From Erythrobacter sp. SD-21 (GTDB lineage: Bacteria; Pseudomonadota; Alphaproteobacteria; Sphingomonadales; Sphingomonadaceae), in NCBI RefSeq assembly GCF_000181515.1, contig NZ_ABCG01000001.1, positions 1-64,000 on the forward strand: a DNA stretch of 64,000 bases, in the 5' to 3' direction. The translations under genes and the position numbers were made by a program. Positions 25,979 through 33,387 of this stretch are shown here, one piece after another. The notes under the pieces are model-generated. The model was given only the letters and a program-made list of their open reading frames with translations. It had not been told where the DNA came from and did not search any database. The first letter of the stretch is position 1; each line of letters opens with the position of its first letter.

Positions 25979-28077
25979 GCTGCGAGAGTCTCCGTCTTTG
26001 CATCAAGGTTTGCGCCCTGGCCCGGATCGTCATCTCCAACGACAGCGATCACTTCGATGGGTTGCGCTACTGGAAGTTCGTTGATCGACAACACCAGGCA
26101 TTGTGGTGCCCGCAATCGGAGCAGAGCGGATAGCGCACGCCGTGCACGGGGTTGGACAATCAGAGCTGGTCGCGTTGCGGCGGGATCGCGTTGTCCGATA
26201 ATGGCCGCGATCCGCTCGCCGATAGAGCGAGCGAGGTCTGGCTCGATAATAATTTCTCCGGATGATGGGTCTTGAAGGCCGCCCGTAACCATTTCTTCGA
26301 GGCGGGCGGCGAGAGTTATGACCGGCAATTTCGCGTCCGGCGGACACACTTCAGCGACGATCATCCCGCCAAGGTCTGCGCGGACGATATCGATCAGGCG
26401 ACCGTGCTCGGCGGTCTGCTGAGCGGCAAGTGAAATGCTGGAAAATACGCGCAGAGCATGTCGGAGCGAGATGCCGTCGGCCAGCAGCGACCTTAGTAGG
26501 CGCGTAAGGGCCGCGAGGCTCAGGGGCTGGGGGGTGATTGAGTCTATCAGTTGCGCATGACGTGTTCGCAGATGTTCGATGAGGTCGCGAACCTGATCGG
26601 GCCCGAGCAGGTCCTGCGCTCGCGCGCCGAGCAATTGATGAACCTGAGTTGCGATAACACTTTCAGGGTCGACCGTAAGATAGCCTTCCGCGATTGCCAG
26701 GTCACGGGCTCCTTGCTCGATCCACAGGGCCGGACATCCGAAACTGGGATCGACGGTCGGTATGCCAGGCACCGTCTGTGAACCGATAACTTCCCCCGTA
26801 TCGATAGCGAGCAGATGGCCCGGGTTGATCTTCCCGCCGCCGAGCGTCGCGCCGCCGAGGGTAATGCGATACGCGTCGGGATCGAGTTCAAAGCTGTCTT
26901 CGATCCGGAACTGCGGCACGATGAATCCGAAGGTCTGGCACATCTGCTTGCGCAGCCCGGTAAGCCGGGAAACCAGCCTTGCTCCTCGCTTGTCGTCGGT
27001 CAGGCTGATGAGTCCATATCCTAGCTGGACGGTAACCAGCGTCTGATCGGTAACTTCCTCGATCGTGATGTGAGAAGGATCGGGCTTGGCTTCGGGTTCT
27101 GGCATCTCCTTCCGCGCCTCATGATTTTTGCGGAGCCGGAACCACAGGTAGAAGGTGCCCGACGACAGTGGCAGAATAATCGATTGCGGCATTGCCGGAA
27201 TGCACCCGATAACGAAAAGTATGCAGGCGACGGGAAGCCAGATCTTGGGGTCTGCCAGCTGACCGCCGATCTGACCGGTGAGATCGCGCGCGTCGGAAAC
27301 GCGGGTCACGATCACTGCCGCGGCGATGGAAAGAAGCAGCGCGGGAACAGATGCGACCAGAGCATCGCCCACTGCGAGTGTCACATAGGTTTCCGCTGCT
27401 TCTCCCGCCGTTAGGCCATGCGTCGATATCCCTAGTACTAGGCCGGCAATCACATTTATAAGAAGGATCAGCAGGGCGGCCACCGCGTCGCCTTTTACGA
27501 ACTTGCTCGCACCGTCCATCGAACCGTAGAAATCGGCCTCGGTCGCGATTTCCCGGCGCCGAGCCTTGGCCTCGTCTGCTGTGAGAAGGCCCGCAGCAAG
27601 GTCCGCATCGATTGCCATCTGCTTGCCTGGCAAGGCGTCGAGAGTGAAGCGCGCCGAAACTTCGGACACGCGGCCTGCGCCCTTCGTCACGACCATCAGA
27701 TTGATGATCATCAGGATGAGGAAGACGAAGATGCCGACAGCGAAATTTCCTCCGATCAGAAATGCACCGAAGGCTTCGATCACTTTGCCGGCAGAGGCGC
27801 CGCCCTCATGCCCGTTGAGAAGCACAATGCGTGTGGACGCCACGTTGAGCGCGAGCCTCAAAAGCGTCGCAAACAGGAGGACCGATGGGAACGAGGAGAA
27901 ATCCAGGGGCTTCTGAGCGTTCATCGCCGCCATCAGCACCGACACGGAAAGTGCGATGTTCATGACAAGGAAAACGTCGAGTAGAATGGCCGGTATCGGC
28001 ATAACCATCAGCAGGATGATAGTGAGGATACCGAACGGCAGCGCGAGCCCCGGGTTGAGGAAATGACGCACGTTCAC
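25975..28077 (-). CDS. flhA: Flagellar export apparatus protein FlhA
   Basis: FlhA is the large inner-membrane export gate ring, 700 aa. The N-terminal half has about eight membrane helices with the conserved FHIPEP-like region (ALPGKQMAIDADLAAGLLTA, then EADFYGSMDGASKFVKGDAV). The C-terminal cytoplasmic half forms the chaperone-docking ring (RIEDSFELDPDAYRITLGG). It sits between the transglycosylase gene and fliA with 4-bp overlaps on both sides, in an operon with a sigma-54 promoter. Confidence 0.96.
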   Translation of the reverse strand: MNVRHFLNPGLALPFGILTIILLMVMPIPAILLDVFLVMNIALSVSVLMAAMNAQKPLDFSSFPSVLLFATLLRLALNVASTRIVLLNGHEGGASAGKVIEAFGAFLIGGNFAVGIFVFLILMIINLMVVTKGAGRVSEVSARFTLDALPGKQMAIDADLAAGLLTADEAKARRREIATEADFYGSMDGASKFVKGDAVAALLILLINVIAGLVLGISTHGLTAGEAAETYVTLAVGDALVASVPALLLSIAAAVIVTRVSDARDLTGQIGGQLADPKIWLPVACILFVIGCIPAMPQSIILPLSSGTFYLWFRLRKNHEARKEMPEPEAKPDPSHITIEEVTDQTLVTVQLGYGLISLTDDKRGARLVSRLTGLRKQMCQTFGFIVPQFRIEDSFELDPDAYRITLGGATLGGGKINPGHLLAIDTGEVIGSQTVPGIPTVDPSFGCPALWIEQGARDLAIAEGYLTVDPESVIATQVHQLLGARAQDLLGPDQVRDLIEHLRTRHAQLIDSITPQPLSLAALTRLLRSLLADGISLRHALRVFSSISLAAQQTAEHGRLIDIVRADLGGMIVAEVCPPDAKLPVITLAARLEEMVTGGLQDPSSGEIIIEPDLARSIGERIAAIIGQRDPAATRPALIVQPRARRALSALLRLRAPQCLVLSINELPVAQPIEVIAVVGDDDPGQGANLDAKTETLAA

Positions 28078-28907
28078 AGCCCGAACGCCTTGAGCTTGAC
28101 ATAAGCGGCAGAAACGTTCTGGCTGGCGCGGCTCATCTGTGCGCTGCCATTGCCGAATGTGGCGCGTAAGGTTTCTGCCATGGACGGACGGCGACTGTCA
28201 CTCGGCAGACTACGCGGAATTTCGGAAAGCGGCCGCTCGTTTCGCGTGGATCCGGACGCATAGGCCATCTCGAGACTTTGGTCCGCAGTTGCGTTCGGCC
28301 CTTGAGCATAGGCCGAAGCGACCTTGTCCCGCATGAAAGCCATCACTTCGCCGACTGATCGCGGCAATCCTTCGGAATAGAATATCGAGCGATTGGCGCG
28401 AGCGGCCTCTGGAAACAGCTTCGCGGCTGGCTGGCCCGGGTCGCTGTCGACTGCGCCGAGAAATTTCTTGGCACCTCCTAGCCCGAGGAAATGCGCCATA
28501 TAGAGTTCGACCGGTCGAGGCTCTCGTCCAAGCACGGGTCGCAGCCCTTCTGCATTTTCGCGAACGAGTTCAGCAACCATGAGCGAGGACGCGTCAGCAT
28601 CGTAGCGCATAGACAGTAGTTGGTTGCGTGTCGCTGCGTTCGATACGCGTCCGCTGTCGCTGATGGCGGTACTAGCGGCTTCGAACCCATGCTTTGCACC
28701 ATGCCGGTCGAGTGTTCTCAACCATGTTGAATCGATAAATTGGTATAAGCCGGCTGCGCTTGAGGTCGGCGCTTTCGCATGCGGATCGAGCCCGGACTCG
28801 AGGCGGGCCTGAGCCACCAAGAAGTCGAAATCTACTCCGGTGCGTGTGGCAGCGCGCGCGATTGCGCCCTGAACTTCGGCACTCTGGACTGGATTGATAG
28901 TAGGCAC
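28074..28907 (-). CDS. Flagellum-associated lytic transglycosylase (SLT domain)
   Basis: This enzyme probably opens peptidoglycan for the rod. The SLT fold is seen at about residues 10-160: the catalytic Glu in AQARLESGLDPHA, the GLYQFIDSTWL motif, and a late AHFLGLGGAKKFL segment. A flexible C-terminal tail follows. The GTG at 28907 is chosen because GGAGG lies 6 bp upstream and the sigma-54 start site would give a 22-nt leader. An ATG at 28925 would leave almost none. No Sec signal peptide is visible, so export through the flagellar apparatus is possible. The short flgJ in this cluster lacks a muramidase domain, which this gene would supply. Confidence 0.85.
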   Translation of the reverse strand: MPTINPVQSAEVQGAIARAATRTGVDFDFLVAQARLESGLDPHAKAPTSSAAGLYQFIDSTWLRTLDRHGAKHGFEAASTAISDSGRVSNAATRNQLLSMRYDADASSLMVAELVRENAEGLRPVLGREPRPVELYMAHFLGLGGAKKFLGAVDSDPGQPAAKLFPEAARANRSIFYSEGLPRSVGEVMAFMRDKVASAYAQGPNATADQSLEMAYASGSTRNERPLSEIPRSLPSDSRRPSMAETLRATFGNGSAQMSRASQNVSAAYVKLKAFGL

Positions 28908-28939
28908 AGATCCTCCGGGTCTCATTCACCCGGGGGAGC

Positions 28940-28955
28940 AGCAAAAAGCGTGCCA
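28940..28955 (-). promoter_or_regulatory. Sigma-54 promoter of slt-flhA-fliA operon
   Basis: The minus strand reads TGGCACGCTTTTTGCT, a near-perfect -24/-12 promoter (consensus TGGCACG-N4-TTGCW). The predicted start is about 28929, giving a 22-nt leader to the GTG at 28907. It lies in the gap between flgN and the transglycosylase gene. Confidence 0.85.
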
Positions 28956-28984
28956 AGCGATATCTGTCGCTAGCGGCCGAAGAT

Positions 28985-29320
28985 TTAAGCCAGCGCCATG
29001 CTCAGGTTGTGGCGCGGGAGGGCGGTGTATGGCGTATCGCTGCCGTTAAGCACACCTAGCCGGTTCTGAACGTTTGTGGAGATCAAGTTGCGCAAACGAC
29101 GGTTGATTTCGTTCAGGCGCCGTACTGCGTCGAGAACACCCAGGCATTCTTCATCCAGCGAGCTTTGTTCGACTGCTTCGAGTTTGGCGCATAGGTCCAT
29201 TTTTCCGCCGGTGCAGGTCACGATGCGATCGAGGTCGAGAGCGGCAAGGGCCTGCCGCTCCCCCTGCAAAAGGGCGAGCATCTGTTGCAGGGTAGTGAGG
29301 GTTTCCTGTTTGCGGCTCAT
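28985..29320 (-). CDS. flgN: FlgN-family export chaperone
   Basis: FlgN escorts the hook-filament junction proteins FlgK and FlgL. The 111-aa product is a helical bundle with a FlgN-like N-terminus (LTTLQQMLALLQGERQALAA) and a C-terminal RRLNEINRRLRNLISTNVQN helix. The identification rests on helix pattern, size and its overlap with flgM. The flgN-flgM pairing is common. Confidence 0.8.
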   Translation of the reverse strand: MSRKQETLTTLQQMLALLQGERQALAALDLDRIVTCTGGKMDLCAKLEAVEQSSLDEECLGVLDAVRRLNEINRRLRNLISTNVQNRLGVLNGSDTPYTALPRHNLSMALA

Positions 29321-29604
29321 TTGCCGACCTTTCCATACATGCCGGCCGCGATAATCGCGTCGGCGACTTTGGCGGGAATCAAGGGATAGGTTCCGGTCTC
29401 GAGCGCCTTCCGAATTTCCGCCACGCGATCCTGATCAACCGGGGCGTTCCCCGGCGCGACCCGTCGCGAAGTTGCAACAGGGGCCTGCGCTTCATGCGCT
29501 TCGGCGGCATTCTTTCCGGTAGGAGCTGCCTTCGCCGCGGCGGATACACCCGTTTCACGACGCGCAATCGCTCCGGAGAATTCCTGCAAACTGACAATAC
29601 GCAT
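29317..29604 (-). CDS. flgM: Anti-sigma-28 factor FlgM
   Basis: FlgM holds FliA inactive until hook completion and is then exported. The 95-aa protein has a disordered Ala/Pro-rich N-terminus. The conserved C-terminal sigma-binding region is at about 62-90 (DQDRVAEIRKALETGTYPLI, then AKVADAIIAAG). The ATG at 29604 has GGAG 6 bp upstream; another ATG at 29616 would add four residues. A sigma-28 promoter directly upstream implies feedback control. Confidence 0.9.
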   Translation of the reverse strand: MRIVSLQEFSGAIARRETGVSAAAKAAPTGKNAAEAHEAQAPVATSRRVAPGNAPVDQDRVAEIRKALETGTYPLIPAKVADAIIAAGMYGKVGK

Positions 29605-29632
29605 TGTTCGCTCCATAATCTGGTTGTCAGTC

Positions 29633-29659
29633 AGAACGGCGATGCAGGCGCAGGTTTAA
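29633..29659 (-). promoter_or_regulatory. Sigma-28 promoter of flgM-flgN
   Basis: The minus strand carries TTAAACCT, 11 bases, then GCCGTTCT, ending 29 bp before the flgM ATG at 29604. The arrangement is the same as at flagellin. Confidence 0.62.
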
Positions 29660-29683
29660 CCTCCCGGCAATCATTTTTGCCGA

Positions 29684-30199
29684 TTACGGCAAATCAATGC
29701 CGACCTTACCGGGGCCAAGGACGACTGCGCGGAGCGTTTCGAGGCGCTCGCCACTCGCACGAACCTTGATCCACTGACCCTGCGCGCCATCTTCGGCAGC
29801 GGAGCCGTGTCTTGTCAGCGTGAAGCCCTTGCCGCGAGCGAGAATGGATACAGTCTCGCCGCGCTTGATCATTTTTTCGCCATGCGCGACATAGGCACCG
29901 CTGGTGGCAGCTCGTGACACACCGTCTATCGCCACGAAGATACGCCACATTGGCGCCGGACAGGAAACTTGAACCGAACGCCCGTCGCGGCCAAACCACT
30001 GCAGGTCTAGCTCGGACTGGCAAGCGACCAGTCTCAATCGTCGATCGACCGGTAGTTTAGCGCCGCCGGGTTTGCCAACATCGGCGCCGGTGAATTCAGC
30101 TACGGCCTCGTCTATCGTCGCAAGGTTCATCGGGGACGTTGCACTGGTGCCAGTAGTGATGGACGTGACGGCGATAAGGCTGAGAAGGGCGTTGCGCAT
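29684..30199 (-). CDS. flgA: Flagellar P-ring assembly chaperone FlgA
   Basis: FlgA is a periplasmic chaperone for FlgI. Its 171 residues begin with a signal peptide (about 1-20, ALLSLIAVTSITTG). The C-terminal SAF-like FlgA domain follows (YVAHGEKMIKRGETVSILAR, then GQWIKVRASGERLETLRAVV). It is a separate leftward unit, although its substrate gene flgI lies in the rightward flg operon. Confidence 0.92.
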   Translation of the reverse strand: MRNALLSLIAVTSITTGTSATSPMNLATIDEAVAEFTGADVGKPGGAKLPVDRRLRLVACQSELDLQWFGRDGRSVQVSCPAPMWRIFVAIDGVSRAATSGAYVAHGEKMIKRGETVSILARGKGFTLTRHGSAAEDGAQGQWIKVRASGERLETLRAVVLGPGKVGIDLP

Positions 30200-30252
30200 G
30201 GGGTGACTTGCTCCAGATTTCGACGTCCCGCCTGTTAGGGGCGTGCGTGCCG

Positions 30253-30675
30253 CTACAGAGCAATATCCGTGCCATCTTCCTCTGCACGAAGATACTCGAC
30301 CGAAAGGACAGTTGTATCGACGCTGCCTTTCATCATCATCAGCCGCGCGGTTATGCCTGCCGCATCGGCCTCATCCAACAGGCGCTGCCCTTCCTCTAAC
30401 GCTTCTGGCAGGAGATGGGGCGTATAGTAGATGGATATGGTCACAATCTGGCGTGGATCGACCACGGTGGAAGCAAACCATTCGCCGACGGGCTCGCCTC
30501 TATAAGGTCTATGGACAGCAACCGCGGTCGTGCCGACTAAGCTGGATTGTCGCTCGCTCACTTCCCCTGCGATATTTTCGGGGTCAGGTCCGGCCGCCTG
30601 CGCCGTTACCAGAAACAGGATCAGTGCCAGGTCTGCGGTGATTGTTTGCCAGCTCGAAGCTGCGCGTCCGATCAT
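30253..30675 (-). CDS. Small single-pass membrane protein paired with MotA-like protein (possible stator partner)
   Basis: The 140-aa protein has one N-terminal hydrophobic helix at about 14-28 with an Asp at its start (ITADLALILFLVTAQAAG). This is reminiscent of the proton-carrying Asp of MotB and ExbD. The periplasmic remainder (30-140) lacks the OmpA-like peptidoglycan-binding domain and is not recognised. It overlaps the preceding MotA/ExbB-like gene by 4 bp, so the two are co-translated under a sigma-28 promoter. The hydrophobic segment could alternatively be a signal peptide cleaved after AQA. Confidence 0.6.
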   Translation of the reverse strand: MIGRAASSWQTITADLALILFLVTAQAAGPDPENIAGEVSERQSSLVGTTAVAVHRPYRGEPVGEWFASTVVDPRQIVTISIYYTPHLLPEALEEGQRLLDEADAAGITARLMMMKGSVDTTVLSVEYLRAEEDGTDIAL

Positions 30676-31328
30676 GCTGCCGCCCGCCTTTCGGTTGCTT
30701 CCGCATCGGATCCGGAGGTCCTGCGAATGCCTTCAGCCAGCCACTCCAGGACATTCTGCCGATCGATTTCCTCACGATGGGACTGACGCGCGATAGCGCT
30801 ACCGAGCGGGGCGAAGATCGCGTTTGCCGCGACGAGGCCGTAGAGGGTAGTAATGACAGCCATTGAAACGGCAGCCACGATATCGGTTTCCGCAACGGTC
30901 GAGCCTTGCGCCTGAGCCAGTGCAGTCAAAGTTCCCGCGAGGCCGAGGATCGGTGCGAGTTCGGCTGCGCGGTCAAATACGCTAACCGCTGTTTCCGCCG
31001 CCTTGAGCCGCGCGTCCTTGAACTTGAGATGTTCGGTATGCAGGGATTGGATGGAGCGCTGGCTAATGATCAGGTCGGACAGGATGTCGAATTCATTGTC
31101 CCCGAAATGGTGCGGTTCTGCTCGCAGAAACCCATCGTCGGCAATTTCCCGGATCTGGATGGCGAGGGCCGCCTTGGCCTGAGCAATGTCGAAGGGCTTG
31201 TGCAGCAATCCGTACGCAGCTGAAATCGCGATACGGACGTCGGCTGCTCCACATCGCAAGAACGTGGCTATCAACGTGCCCATCAATACGATGGCGAGGG
31301 CTAACGGATCGAACCAGGTATCTAACAT
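30672..31328 (-). CDS. MotA/TolQ/ExbB-family proton channel protein (second, atypical)
   Basis: The 218-aa protein has an N-terminal membrane helix (PLALAIVLMGTLIATFLRCG), a cytoplasmic loop, and two C-terminal helices in the MotA_ExbB pattern (LAPILGLAGTLTALAQAQGS, then AAVSMAVITTLYGLVAANAI). It is shorter than the canonical MotA at 39288 and lacks its long cytoplasmic domain, so it resembles ExbB or a minimal MotA. Transcription is predicted from a sigma-28 promoter, placing it with late flagellar genes. Confidence 0.78.
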   Translation of the reverse strand: MLDTWFDPLALAIVLMGTLIATFLRCGAADVRIAISAAYGLLHKPFDIAQAKAALAIQIREIADDGFLRAEPHHFGDNEFDILSDLIISQRSIQSLHTEHLKFKDARLKAAETAVSVFDRAAELAPILGLAGTLTALAQAQGSTVAETDIVAAVSMAVITTLYGLVAANAIFAPLGSAIARQSHREEIDRQNVLEWLAEGIRRTSGSDAEATERRAAA

Positions 31329-31352
31329 TCGGGTAGCTGCTCCTTATTGCGC

Positions 31353-31379
31353 AGAACGGCTTTTGAGGCAGGAGATTTA
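31353..31379 (-). promoter_or_regulatory. Sigma-28 promoter of MotA-like pair
   Basis: The minus strand reads TAAA, 15 bases, GCCGTTCT, ending 25 bp before the ATG at 31328. The -10 octamer is identical to that of flgM. It is divergent from the flgB sigma-54 promoter. Confidence 0.6.
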
Positions 31380-31463
31380 GAGGGCGGATGAACTTTGCCG
31401 TTGTCCGGCAAAGGCTTGCCGGCACTCACCTTTCATCCCGCATTTTCCGCGAGATTTCGAATT

Positions 31464-31479
31464 TGGCACGAGCCTTGCA
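31464..31479 (+). promoter_or_regulatory. Sigma-54 promoter of the flg operon
   Basis: TGGCACGAGCCTTGCA is a full-consensus -24/-12 site. The predicted start at about 31490 is 22 nt before flgB, with CGGAGG in the leader. It should drive flgB through at least flgL. Confidence 0.9.
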
Positions 31480-31511
31480 AAGCTGGTCCCGAGTAAGATG
31501 CGGAGGCTCAG

Positions 31512-31859
31512 ATGAGCGAAGGTTTGTTCGGTATTCATGGCGCGGCTCTAGAAATCCGGTCGCAGCGGCTAGGCGTTCTTGGTTCCAACATCGCCAACGC
31601 TGCAACGCCCGGGTACAAGGCGCGTGATATTGATTTCGCCGCTGCCCTGGATGCCCGTCTAGAGGGGGCAGAGGCATCGGGAGCGACAACCGGCGCAATC
31701 AAGTATCGCGTCCCGACCATGGCGAGCTTGGACGGAAACACCGTCGAAATGGCAACCGAGCAAGCGGCCTTCGCCGAAAATGCAGTAGCCTATTCCGCAA
31801 CTCTCAATTTCCTTCGCGGCCGGGTCGAAACCGTAACGCGTGCGATTAGAGGGGAATAG
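31512..31859 (+). CDS. flgB: Flagellar proximal rod protein FlgB
   Basis: FlgB is an axial rod subunit of 115 aa. The N-terminal rod motif SQRLGVLGSNIANAATPGYK AR-type sequence (residues 17-40) and a C-terminal helix (QAAFAENAVAYSATLNFLRG) are typical. It is the first gene of the flg operon, with a strong ribosome site CGGAGG. Confidence 0.94.
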   Translation: MSEGLFGIHGAALEIRSQRLGVLGSNIANAATPGYKARDIDFAAALDARLEGAEASGATTGAIKYRVPTMASLDGNTVEMATEQAAFAENAVAYSATLNFLRGRVETVTRAIRGE

Positions 31860-31861
31860 CG

Positions 31862-32266
31862 ATGTCGGGACCCACCTCTTTATTCCAGGTTGGCCACCGC
31901 GCCATGTCCGCACAGCTCGTCCGAATGAACACGGCGGCGTCCAATCTCGCCAATGCCGGTTCGGTCGCCGGAAGCGAAGCGGAGGCCTACCGTCCGATGC
32001 GGACCGTCTTCGAACAGGAACTCGATCGCGCCAGCGGACTGTCTTCGGTCCGTGTCGGCGGGGTGGTGCGCGAAGATACTGCACCGATCCGGCGGCATGA
32101 CCCCGGCCATCCGTTGGCCGACGAGAACGGCGACGTCTGGGAGGCACCCGTCGATGAGAACGCCGAAATGGTCGAGATGCTCGAAGCCTCGCGCCAATAC
32201 CGCAACATGGTCGAGGCTCTCTCGACCGCTAAGCAGCTGATGCTTGAAACGATGAGGATGAAATAA
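31862..32266 (+). CDS. flgC: Flagellar proximal rod protein FlgC
   Basis: FlgC is a rod subunit of 134 aa. The N-terminus has MSAQLVRMNTAASNLANAGS, a rod-protein D0 helix. The C-terminus has the diagnostic VDENAEMVEMLEASRQYRNM followed by a KQLMLETMRM helix. It starts 2 bp after flgB and overlaps flgD by one base. Confidence 0.94.
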   Translation: MSGPTSLFQVGHRAMSAQLVRMNTAASNLANAGSVAGSEAEAYRPMRTVFEQELDRASGLSSVRVGGVVREDTAPIRRHDPGHPLADENGDVWEAPVDENAEMVEMLEASRQYRNMVEALSTAKQLMLETMRMK

Positions 32267-32553
32267 TGAGCTCGATCGTAAATCCGGCCAATCCCTTTCC
32301 AAGTTCCATGGGCTCTAGCCCTGTTGCGGGCCGCGGCATGGATTCGCTGGGTCAGGGCGATTTCCTTCGCCTGCTGACAGTGCAGATGCAGCAGCAAGAC
32401 CCCTTCAATCCCGTCGATAACAAGGAAATGCTTTCCCAGATGGCGCAGTTTTCCTCGCTTGCCGGGGTTGCCGAAACCAATGCCTCGCTAGAGCGGATCG
32501 CGGACCAGCTCGACCTGCTCATAACAACCACACAGTCCGCGTCCGCCGGCTAA
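32266..32553 (+). CDS. flgD: Hook-capping protein FlgD, minimal (N-terminal part only)
   Basis: FlgD scaffolds hook polymerisation. This product is only 95 aa against about 220 or more in most bacteria. It has the conserved N-terminal export and assembly region (DSLGQGDFLRLLTVQMQQQD, then PFNPVDNKEMLSQMAQFSSL) and stops before the tudor-like and FnIII-like domains. The next gene follows 16 bp later with its own ribosome site, so this is not a simple frameshift within the remaining sequence. It is paired with an unusually short FlgE. Confidence 0.88.
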   Translation: MSSIVNPANPFPSSMGSSPVAGRGMDSLGQGDFLRLLTVQMQQQDPFNPVDNKEMLSQMAQFSSLAGVAETNASLERIADQLDLLITTTQSASAG

Positions 32554-32569
32554 TCCAGGAGACAAGACG

Positions 32570-33382
32570 ATGTCTTTCTATACTTCTCTCAATGGCATGA
32601 AAAACGCGCAAACCTCGCTCGGGGTTATTTCGCACAACATCGCCAATTCGGAAACCTACGGATTCAAGCGCAGCCGCACCGAATTCTCGGAAATCGTTGC
32701 CGGAAGCGCGCTTACCAACCCGCGCATGATTCAGGGTATTGGCGCTTCGGTGAAATCGATCACACAGAACTTCGCGCTCGGACCAATCGAGCAGACGGGA
32801 TCAGCGCTGGATCTTGCCATTACCGGCGACGGGTTCTTTACTACCCGTTCCGCAGCGGATGGTTCTACTCTCTATACGCGATCCGGTTCTTTCAGCCTGA
32901 GCGGCACCGGCAACATCGTAGACAGCAGCGGGAACCGCCTTCAGCTTTTCCCGGTCGACGCCAACGGGCAAGTTACCGGAAATACCCTCGGTGATGCCAA
33001 CCTACCTCCGCAAAATCTCGCCGGCTCCGAATTCGTGGGCGTGACTATCAACGAGGTCGGCGTGGTCTCGGCTTCTTATGCCGATGGTTCCGTGGAGCCC
33101 GTCGGAGCGATCGCGCTGGCGACCTTCATCGCACCGACCGGGCTCAAGAAGGTCGGCGATGCGAATTGGGAGGGTACGGGGCTTTCGGGCGCGGCAACCT
33201 ACGGGTCGCCCGGCACGGGCGCGTATGGTTCGCTGCTTTCGGGTGCGCTCGAGCGTTCGAACGTCGATATTGCCGAAGAACTCGTAGGCTTGATCACCGC
33301 TCAGCGGAACTTCCAGGCCAACGCCAAGGCGATCGACACCGCGACTCAGATTTCGCAGACCGTCATCAATCTGCGGACCTGA
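32570..33382 (+). CDS. flgE: Flagellar hook protein FlgE, short form
   Basis: This is the hook subunit by position and sequence: MSFYTSLNGMKNAQTSLGVI, SHNIANSETYGFKRSRTEFS, the GDGFF motif and a C-terminal ELVGLITAQRNFQANAKAID. At 270 aa it is much shorter than most FlgE (about 400 or more). It resembles FlgG in size, implying loss of the outer D2 domain. No second flgE is present, so the hook would be built from this minimal subunit. Confidence 0.9.
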   Translation: MSFYTSLNGMKNAQTSLGVISHNIANSETYGFKRSRTEFSEIVAGSALTNPRMIQGIGASVKSITQNFALGPIEQTGSALDLAITGDGFFTTRSAADGSTLYTRSGSFSLSGTGNIVDSSGNRLQLFPVDANGQVTGNTLGDANLPPQNLAGSEFVGVTINEVGVVSASYADGSVEPVGAIALATFIAPTGLKKVGDANWEGTGLSGAATYGSPGTGAYGSLLSGALERSNVDIAEELVGLITAQRNFQANAKAIDTATQISQTVINLRT

Positions 33383-33387
33383 TCACT

